Assembly: GCA_023052935.1 (NCBI GenBank)
Contig: CM041298.1
Span: 7,707,344-7,771,343, forward strand
Reading direction: 5' to 3'
Source: Piezodorus guildinii
Lineage: Eukaryota > Arthropoda > Insecta > Hemiptera > Pentatomidae
Length of the DNA: 64,000 nucleotides
Position 1 is the stretch's first letter, and the number at the start of each line of letters is the position of its first letter. A model generated the notes under the pieces. The model did not search any database, was not told the origin of the DNA, and saw only the letters and a list, made by a program, of their open reading frames with translations. Below are positions 55,735 through 64,000 of this stretch, one piece after another. Made by a program: the position numbers and the translations under genes.

Positions 55735-56040
55735 AACTAGCTGTTGCCCCCAACTTGCGTCAATTTCTGTTATTCCGATCGCGATTAAGAAGTTTTTAAA
55801 GGAATATATTTTAAAGTACTTCTGTGTAAATGATATTTTTAGTTTTATTTTCTTGTTGCTGAAGAAGATACTAATTTTCTCCGCAACCCGATCTTGACAA
55901 TGCGACATATTGTTGGCCGTGTGAAAAGCAGTCGACGTAAATCGATTCCTACGTGTTTAAATGTTTGCCCCTGTGATTTACTAATTGTTACGAAGAAAAA
56001 TAACTTCACGGAAAATTAAATTCCTTTAAAAATTATAGCT
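55735..56040. repeat. LINE-tail-like dispersed repeat, copy 2
   Basis: Opens with CTAGCTGTTGCCCCCAACTT, a common start of insect LINE-derived repeats. The minus strand is open as KYFKIYSFKNFLIAIGITEI (55848-55762 area). Matches 29905-30125. Confidence 0.6.
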
Positions 56041-56186
56041 TTTTTCAGTCAAATTCATAATTTTTTCAGTCAAATTCATAATTTTTTTCAGTCAAATTCA
56101 TAATTTTTTCAGTCAAATTCATAATTTTTTCAGTCAAATTCATAATTTTTCAATCAAATTCATAATTTTTTCAGTCAATTTCATAC
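56041..56186 (+). repeat. Minisatellite, ~21-bp period, ~7 units
   Basis: Tandem TTTTTTCAGTCAAATTCATA units with small length and base changes; the sixth has CAATC for CAGTC. Confidence 0.95.
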
Positions 56187-56269
56187 TTTCTTGTACCCAT
56201 TTTATACAGTTAATTTAATGAGGTTTTGCTACTAAGAACTTAACATTTTTATTAAATCTTGTTGTTGTT

Positions 56270-56745
56270 TATCCATTTAACGTCACTTTATGTTACTGTG
56301 CTTAATCCGACGGTGCAGGGAGAGTCCTAAGTTTTGCCCACCCAGGTTTAATTAAGATAAGGGATCTTTTACGAGTTCCACTTATTAAATCTTTTAAGAG
56401 TCATCGGTGGTGCAAAAATATAGGACAATCTGCTGGTTTTAGACTTGCGACCTTAAGCATAGAAGGCTGTTATGCTATCCACTACTCCACAGGTGACCCT
56501 AAATGCATTCAACAAGGTGTTTGAATCTGCCGGGTTTGAACACGTGACCTGGGACATATTAATCTTTAACTCCTTGCTGAATATATTCAGGGTCACCTGT
56601 GGAGTTGTGGCTAGCTTAACAGCCTCTTTTAAAGGACGAAATAACCACGGATTTTTAATCCCTAAAAGTAAATATAGGGCCATCTGCTGGTTTTGAACTT
56701 TCGACCTTAAACATGCTGTTATGCTTGATTACACACACTATATTG
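56270..56745. mobile_element. Two S1 heads in opposite orientation forming a palindrome
   Basis: A minus-strand S1 runs from 56270 to 56500 and ends CTCCACAGGTGACCCTAAAT. About 90 bp on, the complement CAGGGTCACCTGTGGAG appears at 56590-56606 and starts a + strand S1 head. Arms around CAGGTGACCC and the CATTCAACAAGG/CCTTGCTGAATAT blocks pair over ~33 bp. Both copies are decayed. Confidence 0.7.
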
Positions 56746-56933
56746 GTGTATAATTGAATGGGTTTAAATTTCATGTAAATTTGATCCTCTTTGAAGTAGT
56801 CAGAAAAGGCTGAAATGCCAATTTTTAAAAATCTCTTCCCATAAAGTATGTTTAAATTTGTTAATTTTAAATAAATAACCACCTCTTCTTGTTAGAATTG
56901 ATAAAAAATGGTTTAATGTGAAATATGAAAATA

Positions 56934-57571
56934 ATCTGGTGCGGGCAACACACGACTTTCACTTACCTTCGTTGTTGAAATCTATTAAAGAATTTTCCAA
57001 TACAGTTAGAGATAAAAATTAGTGAAACTATTAAAGAATTAATTAAATTGAATTTCTATAGAAATACGTGTTTTATTAAAAAATCTATTATATTATTATC
57101 TAAAACAATCAGTTAGATTTATCACTCTCTAGTAACTTTTACAAGCTCTTGTATATTAGATAGTATATTTTTTCCCTGTTCTTATGCTCAAAAACGTAAA
57201 ATTGCATTATTTTTTTTTTCAGTTTTCTCCTTTAGTTTCTTTTCAAATTTGCTCAAATTGCATATTTAGGTGTTATTTATCAATGCTAACTAGATAATAT
57301 GGTTATTTTCATAAAATATACAAAATTAAAGGTACTTTAGAGAAAGAAATATCGGCATTTAAGCCCTGTCAGACTATTTTTATCAGAATGAAACCTACAT
57401 GAGATTAAGGCCCATTAAATTTTACACCGATATAGCGAGCTTAATCAAAATCGTCGAAACCGTTTTCGAGAAAATAGAAAAAATGTGCAAGTTGCATGGT
57501 AACGTCTTGGGCGTAGATTTGTCTTAAATATGAAATTTCAGTTTCATAGAACCGTTTCCGCCCGGAAATTA

Positions 57572-57605
<34 letters not shown>

Positions 57606-57737
57606 TTTTGTGGGACTTGGTTATTTGGACTCAGAAGACCCTAAAACGTGTATTTCCGTTGAAAACTGGAATTCGAATATTTTCACGATCGCAATACTTT
57701 CCCTTACTATATATACGTGTAGTAAGTGAAAGCAAAA
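56934..57737 (+). mobile_element. HIN element
   Basis: TCTGGTGCGGGCAACACACG start, ACTTTCACTTAC, CA tract 57574-57602, and an altered terminal palindrome CTTACTATATATACGTGTAG, then TAAGTGAAAGCAAAAA. Confidence 0.9.
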
Positions 57738-57956
57738 ATTTGTGATCAACTGAATGAAAAAACAGCAGAAAGATTTTTCTTGTGAATTTTTTTTCTCTCT
57801 TCAAACATAAATATAGTAATATAGTGTGTAATATATCATCACACATTAAAATCGTAATAAGTTGTGTAATATATCTTTGGAAAGATTAGATTAAAAAAAA
57901 AAAAGAATCTAGCATACAAAGCAAAAAATCTTTTTAAATCAACTTCTTTGTTTTAA

Positions 57957-58345
57957 AAACGTTTATTGAAATTTACAACTTTATTGAACTCACCTGTGGT
58001 GTAGTGACTAGCATAACAGAGACCCGTCAGCCAACTGTTGGCTATTCAGAAGAATAGGCAGAGGGAGTAATGACCCTACCCTATAAAGTATCATCAAAAA
58101 TCGCGTTGTGGGATTTTAGGAAACCATACCGCGCGGCTTAGGGTCTGCAAGGCCTGTCGCGCCAATCTAAAAAAAAAAATAAGATGAATTTATTCGTAAA
58201 AAAGTAAGTTGCGTTAAGGATTTTTGATAGTAAGGATTAGATACGGGAATAATTCGATGCTTTAGTAGAGTCTTAATGCTCAAAGTCCATTTTGGTGTTA
58301 TGTTCGTTGTGTAGTTTAAGTTAGATATATGGCTAGTAAGCGTTG
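57957..58345 (-). mobile_element. LINE B remnant with an S5-like SINE piece
   Basis: The LINE B 3' end (GTTTATTGAAATTTACAACT, 57959-57978) and a coding scrap (GATAGTAAGGATTAGATACG to CGATGCTTTAGTAGAG, 58226-58275) on the minus strand. Between them at 58018-58172 lies the S5 block (CGTCAGCCAACTGTTGGC) on the + strand. Confidence 0.65.
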
Positions 58346-58476
58346 ATGTAACCGAAAACAGCGAGATTTATAACTTTGAAGATGTGAGCACCAGATTTTT
58401 ATAAAAATTGTAAGTGTCCTTTTCAACTCCTATTATGACTAAGCAAGTTTTAGGAGGGGATGTATAGGAGAGTCTT

Positions 58477-59405
58477 TTTTACTTTCACTTACTATATATA
58501 GTAAGGGGAAGTATTGCGATCGTGAAAATTTTCGAATTCCAATTTTCAACGGAAATACACGTTTTAGGGTCCCCTGAGTCCAAATAACCAAGTCCCGCAA
58601 AAAGGTCTGTGTGTGTGTGTGTGTGTGTCTGTGTGTGGTAACTCCCGAGCGGAAACGGTAAGTCCTATGAAACTGAAATTTCATATTTAAGACAACTATA
58701 CGTCCGAGGCGTGACAAAACTTTTTTAATCAAAAAGAGCTTACCAGAAGAAGCACTTTATACCATGCATTTTGCACCTTTTTTCGATTTTCTCGAAAACG
58801 GTTCCGACGATTTTGATTAAACTCGCTATATCGATGTAAAATTTAATGGGCTTTAATATCATGTAGGTTTTATTTGGATAAAAATGGTCTGACAGGGCTT
58901 AAATGCCGATACTTTAAATTTTCTTTCCCTAAACTACTTTTAATTTTGTAGATTCAATAATAATAACTAGATTATCTTGTTAACGCTGATGAAAAACACG
59001 TAAATATATAAATTGAATAAATTCGATACTCAACTAAAGGAGAAAACAGAAAAAATATTTTTTTAATGCAATTTTTCGTTTTTGAACATATGAGCAGTAA
59101 TATACATGTATGAAATACCGTTGGAAAGCTAAATATTTTAGAAAAAATATCATCTCATACACAATCTTTTAAAAGTTAATAGAGAGTGATGAAATGAACA
59201 TAAAACTAACTGATTATTTTAGATAATAATACAATAGATTTTTTAACGAAACTCATGTTTCTATAGAAATTTAATTTAATTTATTACTTTCACTTACTGT
59301 AATTCCTTAATAGTTTCACGTATTTTTATCTCTAACTGTATTTGAAAATTCTTTCATTGATTTTAAAAATCGAGGTAAGTGAAAGTCGTGTGTTGCCCGC
59401 ACCAG
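58477..59405 (-). mobile_element. HIN element
   Basis: One of the most complete copies: ACTTTCACTTACTATATATA at left, TG tract 58608-58638, GGTAAGTGAAAGTCGTGTGT and GCCCGCACCAGA at right, with T-rich flanks on both sides. A short extra ACTTTCACTTACTG lies internally at 59286. Confidence 0.92.
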
Positions 59406-60084
59406 ATTTTTATTATTTGCTCCTACCATGTGAGTCCAATAGTAAATTCTAACCTACACAGAATGGTTTGGGACCGTAACAGTTCAACACGAGTTTGCTA
59501 AAATCATAACGCGTTATCTCGACATACATCAACTGCCTCAAAAACCCGTATCCCCTTGGGTTTTTCCCTCAGAAGCCGATTTCTTGCGCGTTATCTTCCC
59601 CCTTCTGATACGCGGGGAACTAAACGAGACCTGATATTTCAAGACGAATTATATTCAATAACGAGATGAGGAAAATGTTTGGTGGTGATGCAACGCTTCT
59701 CAGAACTAGAGGTCGCCACTGACCACTCCATGCAATTTCCTCCACCGTTCATATCCATCTCCTTAAATGGTTCTTCGCATTTTCTTCAATGGAATTAATT
59801 TAAATCATTGTTTATTATTTAAGGCCTGGGGCGTTCCAGGGGACTTTTGATAATAATAAATAATCGATGGGCTGGGTTTTTCAATGAATCGTGGACTGTA
59901 TAAATGAATGGGTTGTATTTGTTACTATTGTTACATATGGTAATTGGGGTTAGTTTTCTTATTCTATTGTACATATCTGTATCTTTTCTTAGTTTTTTCT
60001 TCTCCTTGGTCCTCTCCCTTCTCGGCCCATGGGTAAGTGGGTTCCTATGGCTTACTCCTCCATGATGAGGTAATTCTTAATGTT
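59406..60084. other. Unassigned DNA with a short coding-like stretch
   Basis: Positions 59470-59630 hold a frame on the + strand reading TVTVQHEFAKIITRYLDIHQ, then PQKPVSPWVFPSEADFLRVI. Its amino-acid content looks protein-like. No family recognised; it may be a LINE or gene scrap. The rest shows nothing. Confidence 0.35.
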
Positions 60085-60358
60085 TGTTTATTTATTTAAC
60101 GTCACTTTATGCTACTATGGCTAATCGGACGATGCTACAGTGGGAGTCCTAAATTTTGCCTATCCAGGTTTTATTAGGATAGGGATCTTTAACGAGTACC
60201 TGACATCGCACAGGCTCGGGACCACCTTTTAACGTCCCCACCGAAGGACGGCGTAACTTTACTCCCATTAAAAAATCCTAGGACCACCTGCGGGATTGAA
60301 CCCGTGACCTTTAGCATGGGAGGCTGTTACGCTAGCCACCCAGCTACAAGTGATCCCT
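60085..60358 (-). mobile_element. S1 SINE, full length
   Basis: Minus-strand copy from TGTTTATTTATTTAACGTCA to the tRNA-like head (ATTGAACCCGTGACC, ACCCAGCTACAAGTGATCCC). A small internal deletion removes the AAGGATTTTT section. Confidence 0.92.
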
Positions 60359-60698
60359 AATTCTTAATGTATGAGGTAGTGAAACAATGTTTCTCGCACT
60401 GTTGGGCACATGTGCTCACTTCACTGCAAGTCTCACCAATGCTTGACTTGCCTGGGGTTCTTGCCAATACTTGCCAATTTTGGCAGAGGTCCTTTCCTCT
60501 GGATGCCCCTAGATGGCGTTGTTATTACTGTAATTATGCCAGTGTCTGCTAGATGACAGTAGTAAAAGTGTTAAGGACCCTGTTCCCTTAACAATCATAA
60601 TAATTTATTTATCAATGAATAGTTGTTATTCAATGAAGGATAAATTGGTCGGGATATCGGTCAATGAATGAACTAAAAAACGTTCATATAGCAATAAT
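60359..60698. other. Unassigned spacer
   Basis: No gene recognised. 60645-60690 (GGTCGGGATATCGGTCAATG) is related to 23045-23075 and is probably Penelope-like debris. Confidence 0.4.
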
Positions 60699-60950
60699 AG
60701 GTCACGGGTTCAAATCCGCAGGTGGTCCTAGGATTTTTTAATGGGAGTAAAAAATCCTTAGTTACGCCGTCCTTCCGAGGGGACGTTAAAAGGTGGTTCC
60801 GAGCCTGTGCGATGTCAGGTACTCGTTAAAGATCCTTATTCTAATAAAACCTGAATAGGCAAAATTTAGAACTCCCATTGTAGCATCGTCCGATTAACCA
60901 TAGTAGCATAAAGTGACGTTAAATAAATAAACAAACAAACAAACAACTAA
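60699..60950 (+). mobile_element. S1 SINE lacking the A box
   Basis: Starts at the B box (GGTCACGGGTTCAAATCC) and runs through the full body to an AAATAAATAAACAAACAAAC tail. Confidence 0.9.
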
Positions 60951-61046
60951 AAAACGTGTCTTCATCGGGATTAAAAAGTAACTTGGTACAATTTAAGGGT
61001 TTGTATGAAGAAAGGGATGATTAAATATTGCCAAGATAAATAAAAA

Positions 61047-61082
61047 TCTGGTGCGACTAACACATCGCTTCTTGTAACTAAA
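61047..61082 (+). mobile_element. HIN terminal scrap
   Basis: TCTGGTGCGACTAACACATC, then CTTCTTGTAACT; only the outer ~35 bp of the family. Confidence 0.55.
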
Positions 61083-61102
61083 TTTTTAATAAAAATTAAT
61101 AT

Positions 61103-61496
61103 GGGTCAATCCATTCGAAATCAATTTTCATTAATTTAGCCGCTGTTAAAAATCTCGTTTTTTTTATTAATTTTCAAGAATTTTTTTAACAACTTTCTTC
61201 ACTATTTAGGCAATAAGTTGTGAGGACAAAAAACACTAAGCATGTCCTTATCTTATTGTTAATTTTTGTTTTGATTCGATATCTAAAAAATTAAAGGAAT
61301 GAGAAAGGTTTTCCCATTACATGTTTTCGCCCGTGAAGCTGACTTAAAACGGCTGCAACACTAAAAGTATAAGCCCGAAAATGTTTTTATTTATGCTTTT
61401 ATATTCAGGAAAGGATAGAGAATAACTGGTCAAAAAGTCACGAAAATCAAAATTGTCGAGCGGCAAGGTCTGGGCGATTTCGAATGGATTGACCCA
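61103..61496. mobile_element. TA-flanked MITE, complete, 394 bp
   Basis: Inverted termini TGGGTCAATCCATTCGAAAT and ATTTCGAATGGATTGACCCA, with TA on each side (61101-61102, 61497-61498), as for Tc1/mariner-type elements. No frame inside. The copy at 1381-1740 is inverted and truncated. Confidence 0.88.
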
Positions 61497-62084
61497 TATA
61501 TAGTTTCGATGTGAACATTTATTTTATATTGAACTAGTTGACACGACAGACCTGACAACTATGACCAAGGGAATCGGCCAAACCTTAAGTTAGGATTAGC
61601 AAAATCGGTCAAGCCTTTATATATAAATATTGGTACTCTTCCAATACTTCAAAAAACGAGTTCTGTATTTCTATTGGAAGCATTTTTCTAACTCTGACCA
61701 TCGATCTGTCTATGCATGGTCTTTCTTTGTATCTGTGAGGGATTTTAAGTGCAGGAACGAATTTTATATTATGTAGGCTCAAATCTATTTTATTTATTTA
61801 TCCCCATCCCATCCTAACACTTTCCTTTCTACCTACGCTGATGACACTTGTGTGTTATCAGTCAATACTGATCCAACTATTGCCTCTCAAACTTTCCAAT
61901 CCCACATCAGAGACCTCGAAGTATGGTGTCAGAGTTGGAGAATCAAAATAAATGCCAACAAATCCAACCAAATTACCTTTACCCTTCGTCGTAAACCTAT
62001 GACATCCTGCCCTACTGTCTCCTTCAATAATACTCCTCTTGTCCCGGTTGAACAGATCCGATATCTAGGACTGCACCTTGACAA

Positions 62085-62971
62085 CCTTGAGGTTAAACCT
62101 CAGAGGGATAATATTAATGAAGGAGTGCAACCAAGCCAGCCCACTGGCAAACAAAAGCTCATTACAATGGCAGAGATCGTTAAAACTCTGCCATCGAAAC
62201 CGACACAGAGCCCGAAGCCAACCTATATCACGATCAGCGGGTCTGGTAAAAGACCAATAGATATAATCAATGCTCTTCACCAAGCACCTACAGAAATGGG
62301 CATGAATCCTGCAATTGTCCGAGCAACTAAGGCAGGCTCTGTCCTGGTTCGTTTGGACGATAGTTCCCACGCGAATAAGGTCATTGGTTGCCAGGAACTA
62401 CGCAATCAAGGGTTGCAAGCTAAATTAGCATTGAGGAGGAAACCACGGGTAGAGGTTAAAGGTGTACCTCATGACTGGGACTCGGCGAAACTGGTTAGAG
62501 GTTTGTGGGAAAGAATAACTGAGAAGTCGGCTCCCAGTCACTTAGTTAGCGAGGATCTTCGGCCGCACTTTTCTTCGGTAGCTAGAAACGGCTTCACTAA
62601 GAATTGGGTGCTAGAAGTGCACCCACTGGTTCGGTTCCAGCTGTTTGAAATGGGGAGCATTAATGGAGGGTGGTGGTCTCTCACATTTAAAGATTATGTA
62701 GATGCCCCTCGTTGCACCAAGGCACACTAAGGCTACTTGTACGGTGAATGCAGTGCATATGGTGTGCCGCTAGTGGCCATGTTATGAAGGATTGCCCAAA
62801 GAGGAAAATTCTGGCTGACCCGAATTGTGTTAATTGCCTGCGAGAGAATGCACCCCTGAGCCAGAGGAAGCATAAATCGGCAGCCGGGAGTACCCTGTGC
62901 ACATAAAGTGGGCAAAAGAAGTGGCTAAATCTACATACTATGAATAAAATCACGATCCTCCAACTCAACCA
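62085..62971 (+). mobile_element. ORF1 (Gag-like) segment of another LINE, fused in frame
   Basis: Continues the LINE B frame from about residue 78 of the 61852-62730 open frame, giving one 292-codon chimeric frame. The added part (MAEIVKTLPSKPTQSPKPTY, ISGSGKRPIDIINAL, RATKAGSVLVRLDDSSHANK, LRRKPRVEVKGVPHDW) has the layout of R1/LOA-type LINE ORF1 proteins, which bind the element RNA. After a frameshift, a CCHC zinc knuckle CIWCAASGHVMKDC (62754-62795) and a second Cys cluster (CVNCLREN) follow. Then MNKITILQLNH (from 62940), the usual start of an endonuclease-bearing ORF2. Compared with intact LINE B, about 8 bp are missing at the join and no target duplication or poly-A is seen. This suggests recombination or template switching rather than simple retrotransposition. 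Confidence 0.75.
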
Positions 62972-63231
62972 CTTGGAACCCTATACAAGACTGAAACGAC
63001 AAGAAACTACTCGACGTTTTCCACTACTTCAACACTTACTAGACAAACGTTCTAATCTTCCACTTAACTACAAAAAACTCATCTACATGACTATCATAAG
63101 GCCGATATGGACTTACGGTGTAGAGCTTTGGGGCTCTACTAAACCATCGAATTCAAAATCCCTCGTAAAATCCTCAATGCTCCTTAATTTGTCATGAATA
63201 CACTAATCCATCAAGACCTTAATGTTCCGTA

Positions 63232-63495
63232 ATGATGGAGTTTTGTTGACCGTTGAGAAATTGGATGAGGAAGATGGTTGGGGGTGCGGTCATAAATTAG
63301 ATACACACATTTAAAATAAGTGTTATTTTAATTATGTGCCGACGTTTCGGCCTACAATGTGGGCCTTCATCAGGGTTGACTCTGACCTGATGAAGGCCCA
63401 CATTGTCGGCCGAAACGTCGGCACATAGTTAAAATAACACTTATTTTAAATATGTGTTTCTAATTTATGACTGCACCCCCATCCATCTTCCTCAT
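63232..63495. mobile_element. Penelope-like palindromic insertion
   Basis: 264 bp bounded by TTAATGTTCCGTA (63219-63231 and 63496-63508). The arms from about 63268 to 63374 and 63386 to 63494 are inverted copies (for example CCGACGTTTCGGCC/GGCCGAAACGTCGG; AAATAAGTGTTATTTTAA and complement), around an 11-bp centre. Each arm ends towards the centre with a hammerhead-like core. Penelope-like retroelements carry such cores in their terminal repeats and are often found in inverted arrangements. Confidence 0.75.
63386..63421 (+). ncRNA. Hammerhead-ribozyme-like core (Penelope type)
   Basis: Reads CCTGATGAAGGCCC, a loop, then GGCCGAAACGTCGG. CTGATGA and GAAA are the conserved hammerhead core strings, with a GGCC/GGCC helix II between them. 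The mirror copy on the minus strand is 63374-63339. I cannot confirm helices I and III or the cleavage site by eye. Confidence 0.5.
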
Positions 63496-63829
63496 TTAAT
63501 GTTCCGTATGTTGCTGATTTGGCCCGATCTAGATACCATTTCTTTCACGTCAAACTCCATTCCCACCCTAATCCTCTAATTTCAATCCTTTCTTCCTCTT
63601 CAATTCCTGACGATCCTCCGAGGCGTCTGACAAGGGGATGGCCCCGAGACCTTCTAGTTTAGAACATATGTAGAGTGCTTACATTGGGAAGCTTATCTAG
63701 ATGTGTTTCATGCCTTTTTACATTTCATTCCAATTTACTTGATGTATTACATTATACAGTTGTAAATTCCAATAAATAAATAAAAATATTATTTATCAAG
63801 TTTATTGAAGATTTGTGATGATGTTTCAG

Positions 63830-64000
63830 ATGTACCAAAAGTTCTCAACGCCCTATTTCGGATTATACATGGTGAGGAGCCCTTTCTTGGTCATCAAGAG
63901 TCCAGATCTGATCAGTACAATACTCACTAAAGAGTTCTCTCACTTCAGGAACAGGCAGTTTCTTAAAATGTGTGTATTTATATCATTGAGCTTAGCGAAA
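63830..64000 (+). CDS. Cytochrome P450 (CYP6-like), exon 2 (runs off the window)
   Basis: After the acceptor TGATGATGTTTCAG the sequence reads MYQKFSTPYFGLYMVRSPFL, VIKSPDLISTILTKEFSHFR, NRQF. This closely fits the CYP6-type pattern of 'Y..F..PY.G.Y..R.P.L.I..P.LI..IL.K.FSHF..R', the beta-1 sheet and helix-B region. The frame is open to the window end, but the last residues (LKMCVFISLSLAK) do not fit the family. The true donor is probably within 63958-63975, with no strong GT consensus visible. The heme-binding Cys motif, I-helix and ExxR lie beyond the window. Phase 0 matches exon 1. The enzyme would oxidise lipophilic compounds at the ER; the substrate cannot be told. Confidence 0.85.
   Translation, partial: MYQKFSTPYFGLYMVRSPFLVIKSPDLISTILTKEFSHFRNRQFLKMCVFISLSLAK

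Larger units (their letters stand above)
61805..63785 (+). mobile_element. LINE B copy 7 with two insertions
   Basis: 5'-truncated at the TYADDTCVLSV active-site motif (about 61834-61860). The thumb SHIRDLEVWCQSWRIKINAN to YLGLHLD is open to about 62085, where a foreign LINE segment (62085-62971) interrupts. It resumes YTRLKRQETTRRFPLLQHLL, LIYMTIIRPIWTYGVELWGS. A Penelope-like palindrome (63232-63495) follows. The C-terminal FHVKLHSHPNPLI and LTRGWPRDLLV reach 63660, and the 3' end is TATACAGTTGTAAATTCC plus AATAAATAAA at about 63785. It ends only ~45 bp before the P450 exon 2 acceptor. Confidence 0.88.
54439..63829 (+). other. P450 intron 1, 9391 bp, repeat-filled
   Basis: From GTAAGC at 54439 to TGATGATGTTTCAG at 63829, phase 0. 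It contains four substantial HIN copies or pieces, a LINE-tail repeat, a minisatellite, four or five S1 pieces, LINE B remnants, a TA-flanked MITE, a LINE ORF1 insertion and a Penelope-like palindrome, each listed separately. No extra P450 exon was seen inside. Confidence 0.7.

Noticed and set aside
60440..60500. TTGCCAATTTTGGCAG palindrome as a transcription-factor site
   Set aside because: A single short palindrome in repeat-rich intron sequence without other support.
1..64000. CRISPR arrays, bacterial operons, integrated viral genomes
   Set aside because: No regularly spaced repeats with unique spacers, no bacterial-type gene packing, and no capsid, polymerase or envelope frames. The minisatellites at 5945 and 56041 have no spacers.

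Overview
This 64-kb window is AT-rich animal nuclear DNA, most likely from an insect. The evidence is GT-AG exon structure, two exons of a CYP6-like (CYP3-clan) cytochrome P450, mariner-type transposons, jockey-like LINEs and several tRNA-derived SINE families. A hemipteran-type genome would fit, but I cannot prove the order from sequence alone. Nothing suggests bacterial, phage or plasmid DNA.

Host genes are sparse. (1) A P450 gene on the + strand has exon 1 at 54262-54438 and exon 2 starting at 63830, running off the window. They are joined by a 9.4-kb phase-0 intron that is mostly transposon sequence. (2) A GC-rich exon on the - strand (41984-41151), with a perfect GTAAGT donor, encodes 278 residues I do not recognise. 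It lies between two essentially identical ~140-bp direct repeats. (3) A possible small non-coding or partial exon lies at 26481-26615.

The rest is a dense, nested repeat landscape. The dominant family, called HIN here, is ~0.8-1.1 kb with about 24 full or partial copies. It has 12-bp subterminal inverted repeats (ACTTTCACTTAC), an internal CA microsatellite and a small palindrome near one end; this is the layout of DINE-1/Helentron-like non-autonomous elements. Four kinds of LINE remnant are present: LINE A and LINE B (jockey-like RTs), LINE C (RT plus RNase H) and LINE D (RNase H plus C-terminal fragment). SINE families are S1 (tRNA-like head, AAATAAAC tail), S2 and a short tRNA-like unit (both T-tailed), S4 (A-tailed with target-site duplication, TSD) and S5. 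There are three ~0.9-kb mariner derivatives with the same internal deletion, a pogo/Tigger-like remnant, hAT-type and Tc1-type MITEs, and Penelope-like fragments with hammerhead-ribozyme-like cores.

Layout: 1-4.6 kb plain AT-rich DNA and an old MITE; 4.6-10.5 kb LINE A, HIN, LINE C, LINE A; 11.4-17.2 kb a T-tailed SINE, a ~900-bp-arm inverted repeat and a near-perfect 1.9-kb foldback; 17.2-25 kb a HIN tandem array and LINE B inside mariner; 25-35 kb mariner derivatives, HIN and pogo; 35-45 kb SINEs, a segmental duplication and the GC-rich exon; 45-54 kb mariner, HIN, LINE B/D and SINE S4; 54-64 kb the P450 gene and its transposon-packed intron.
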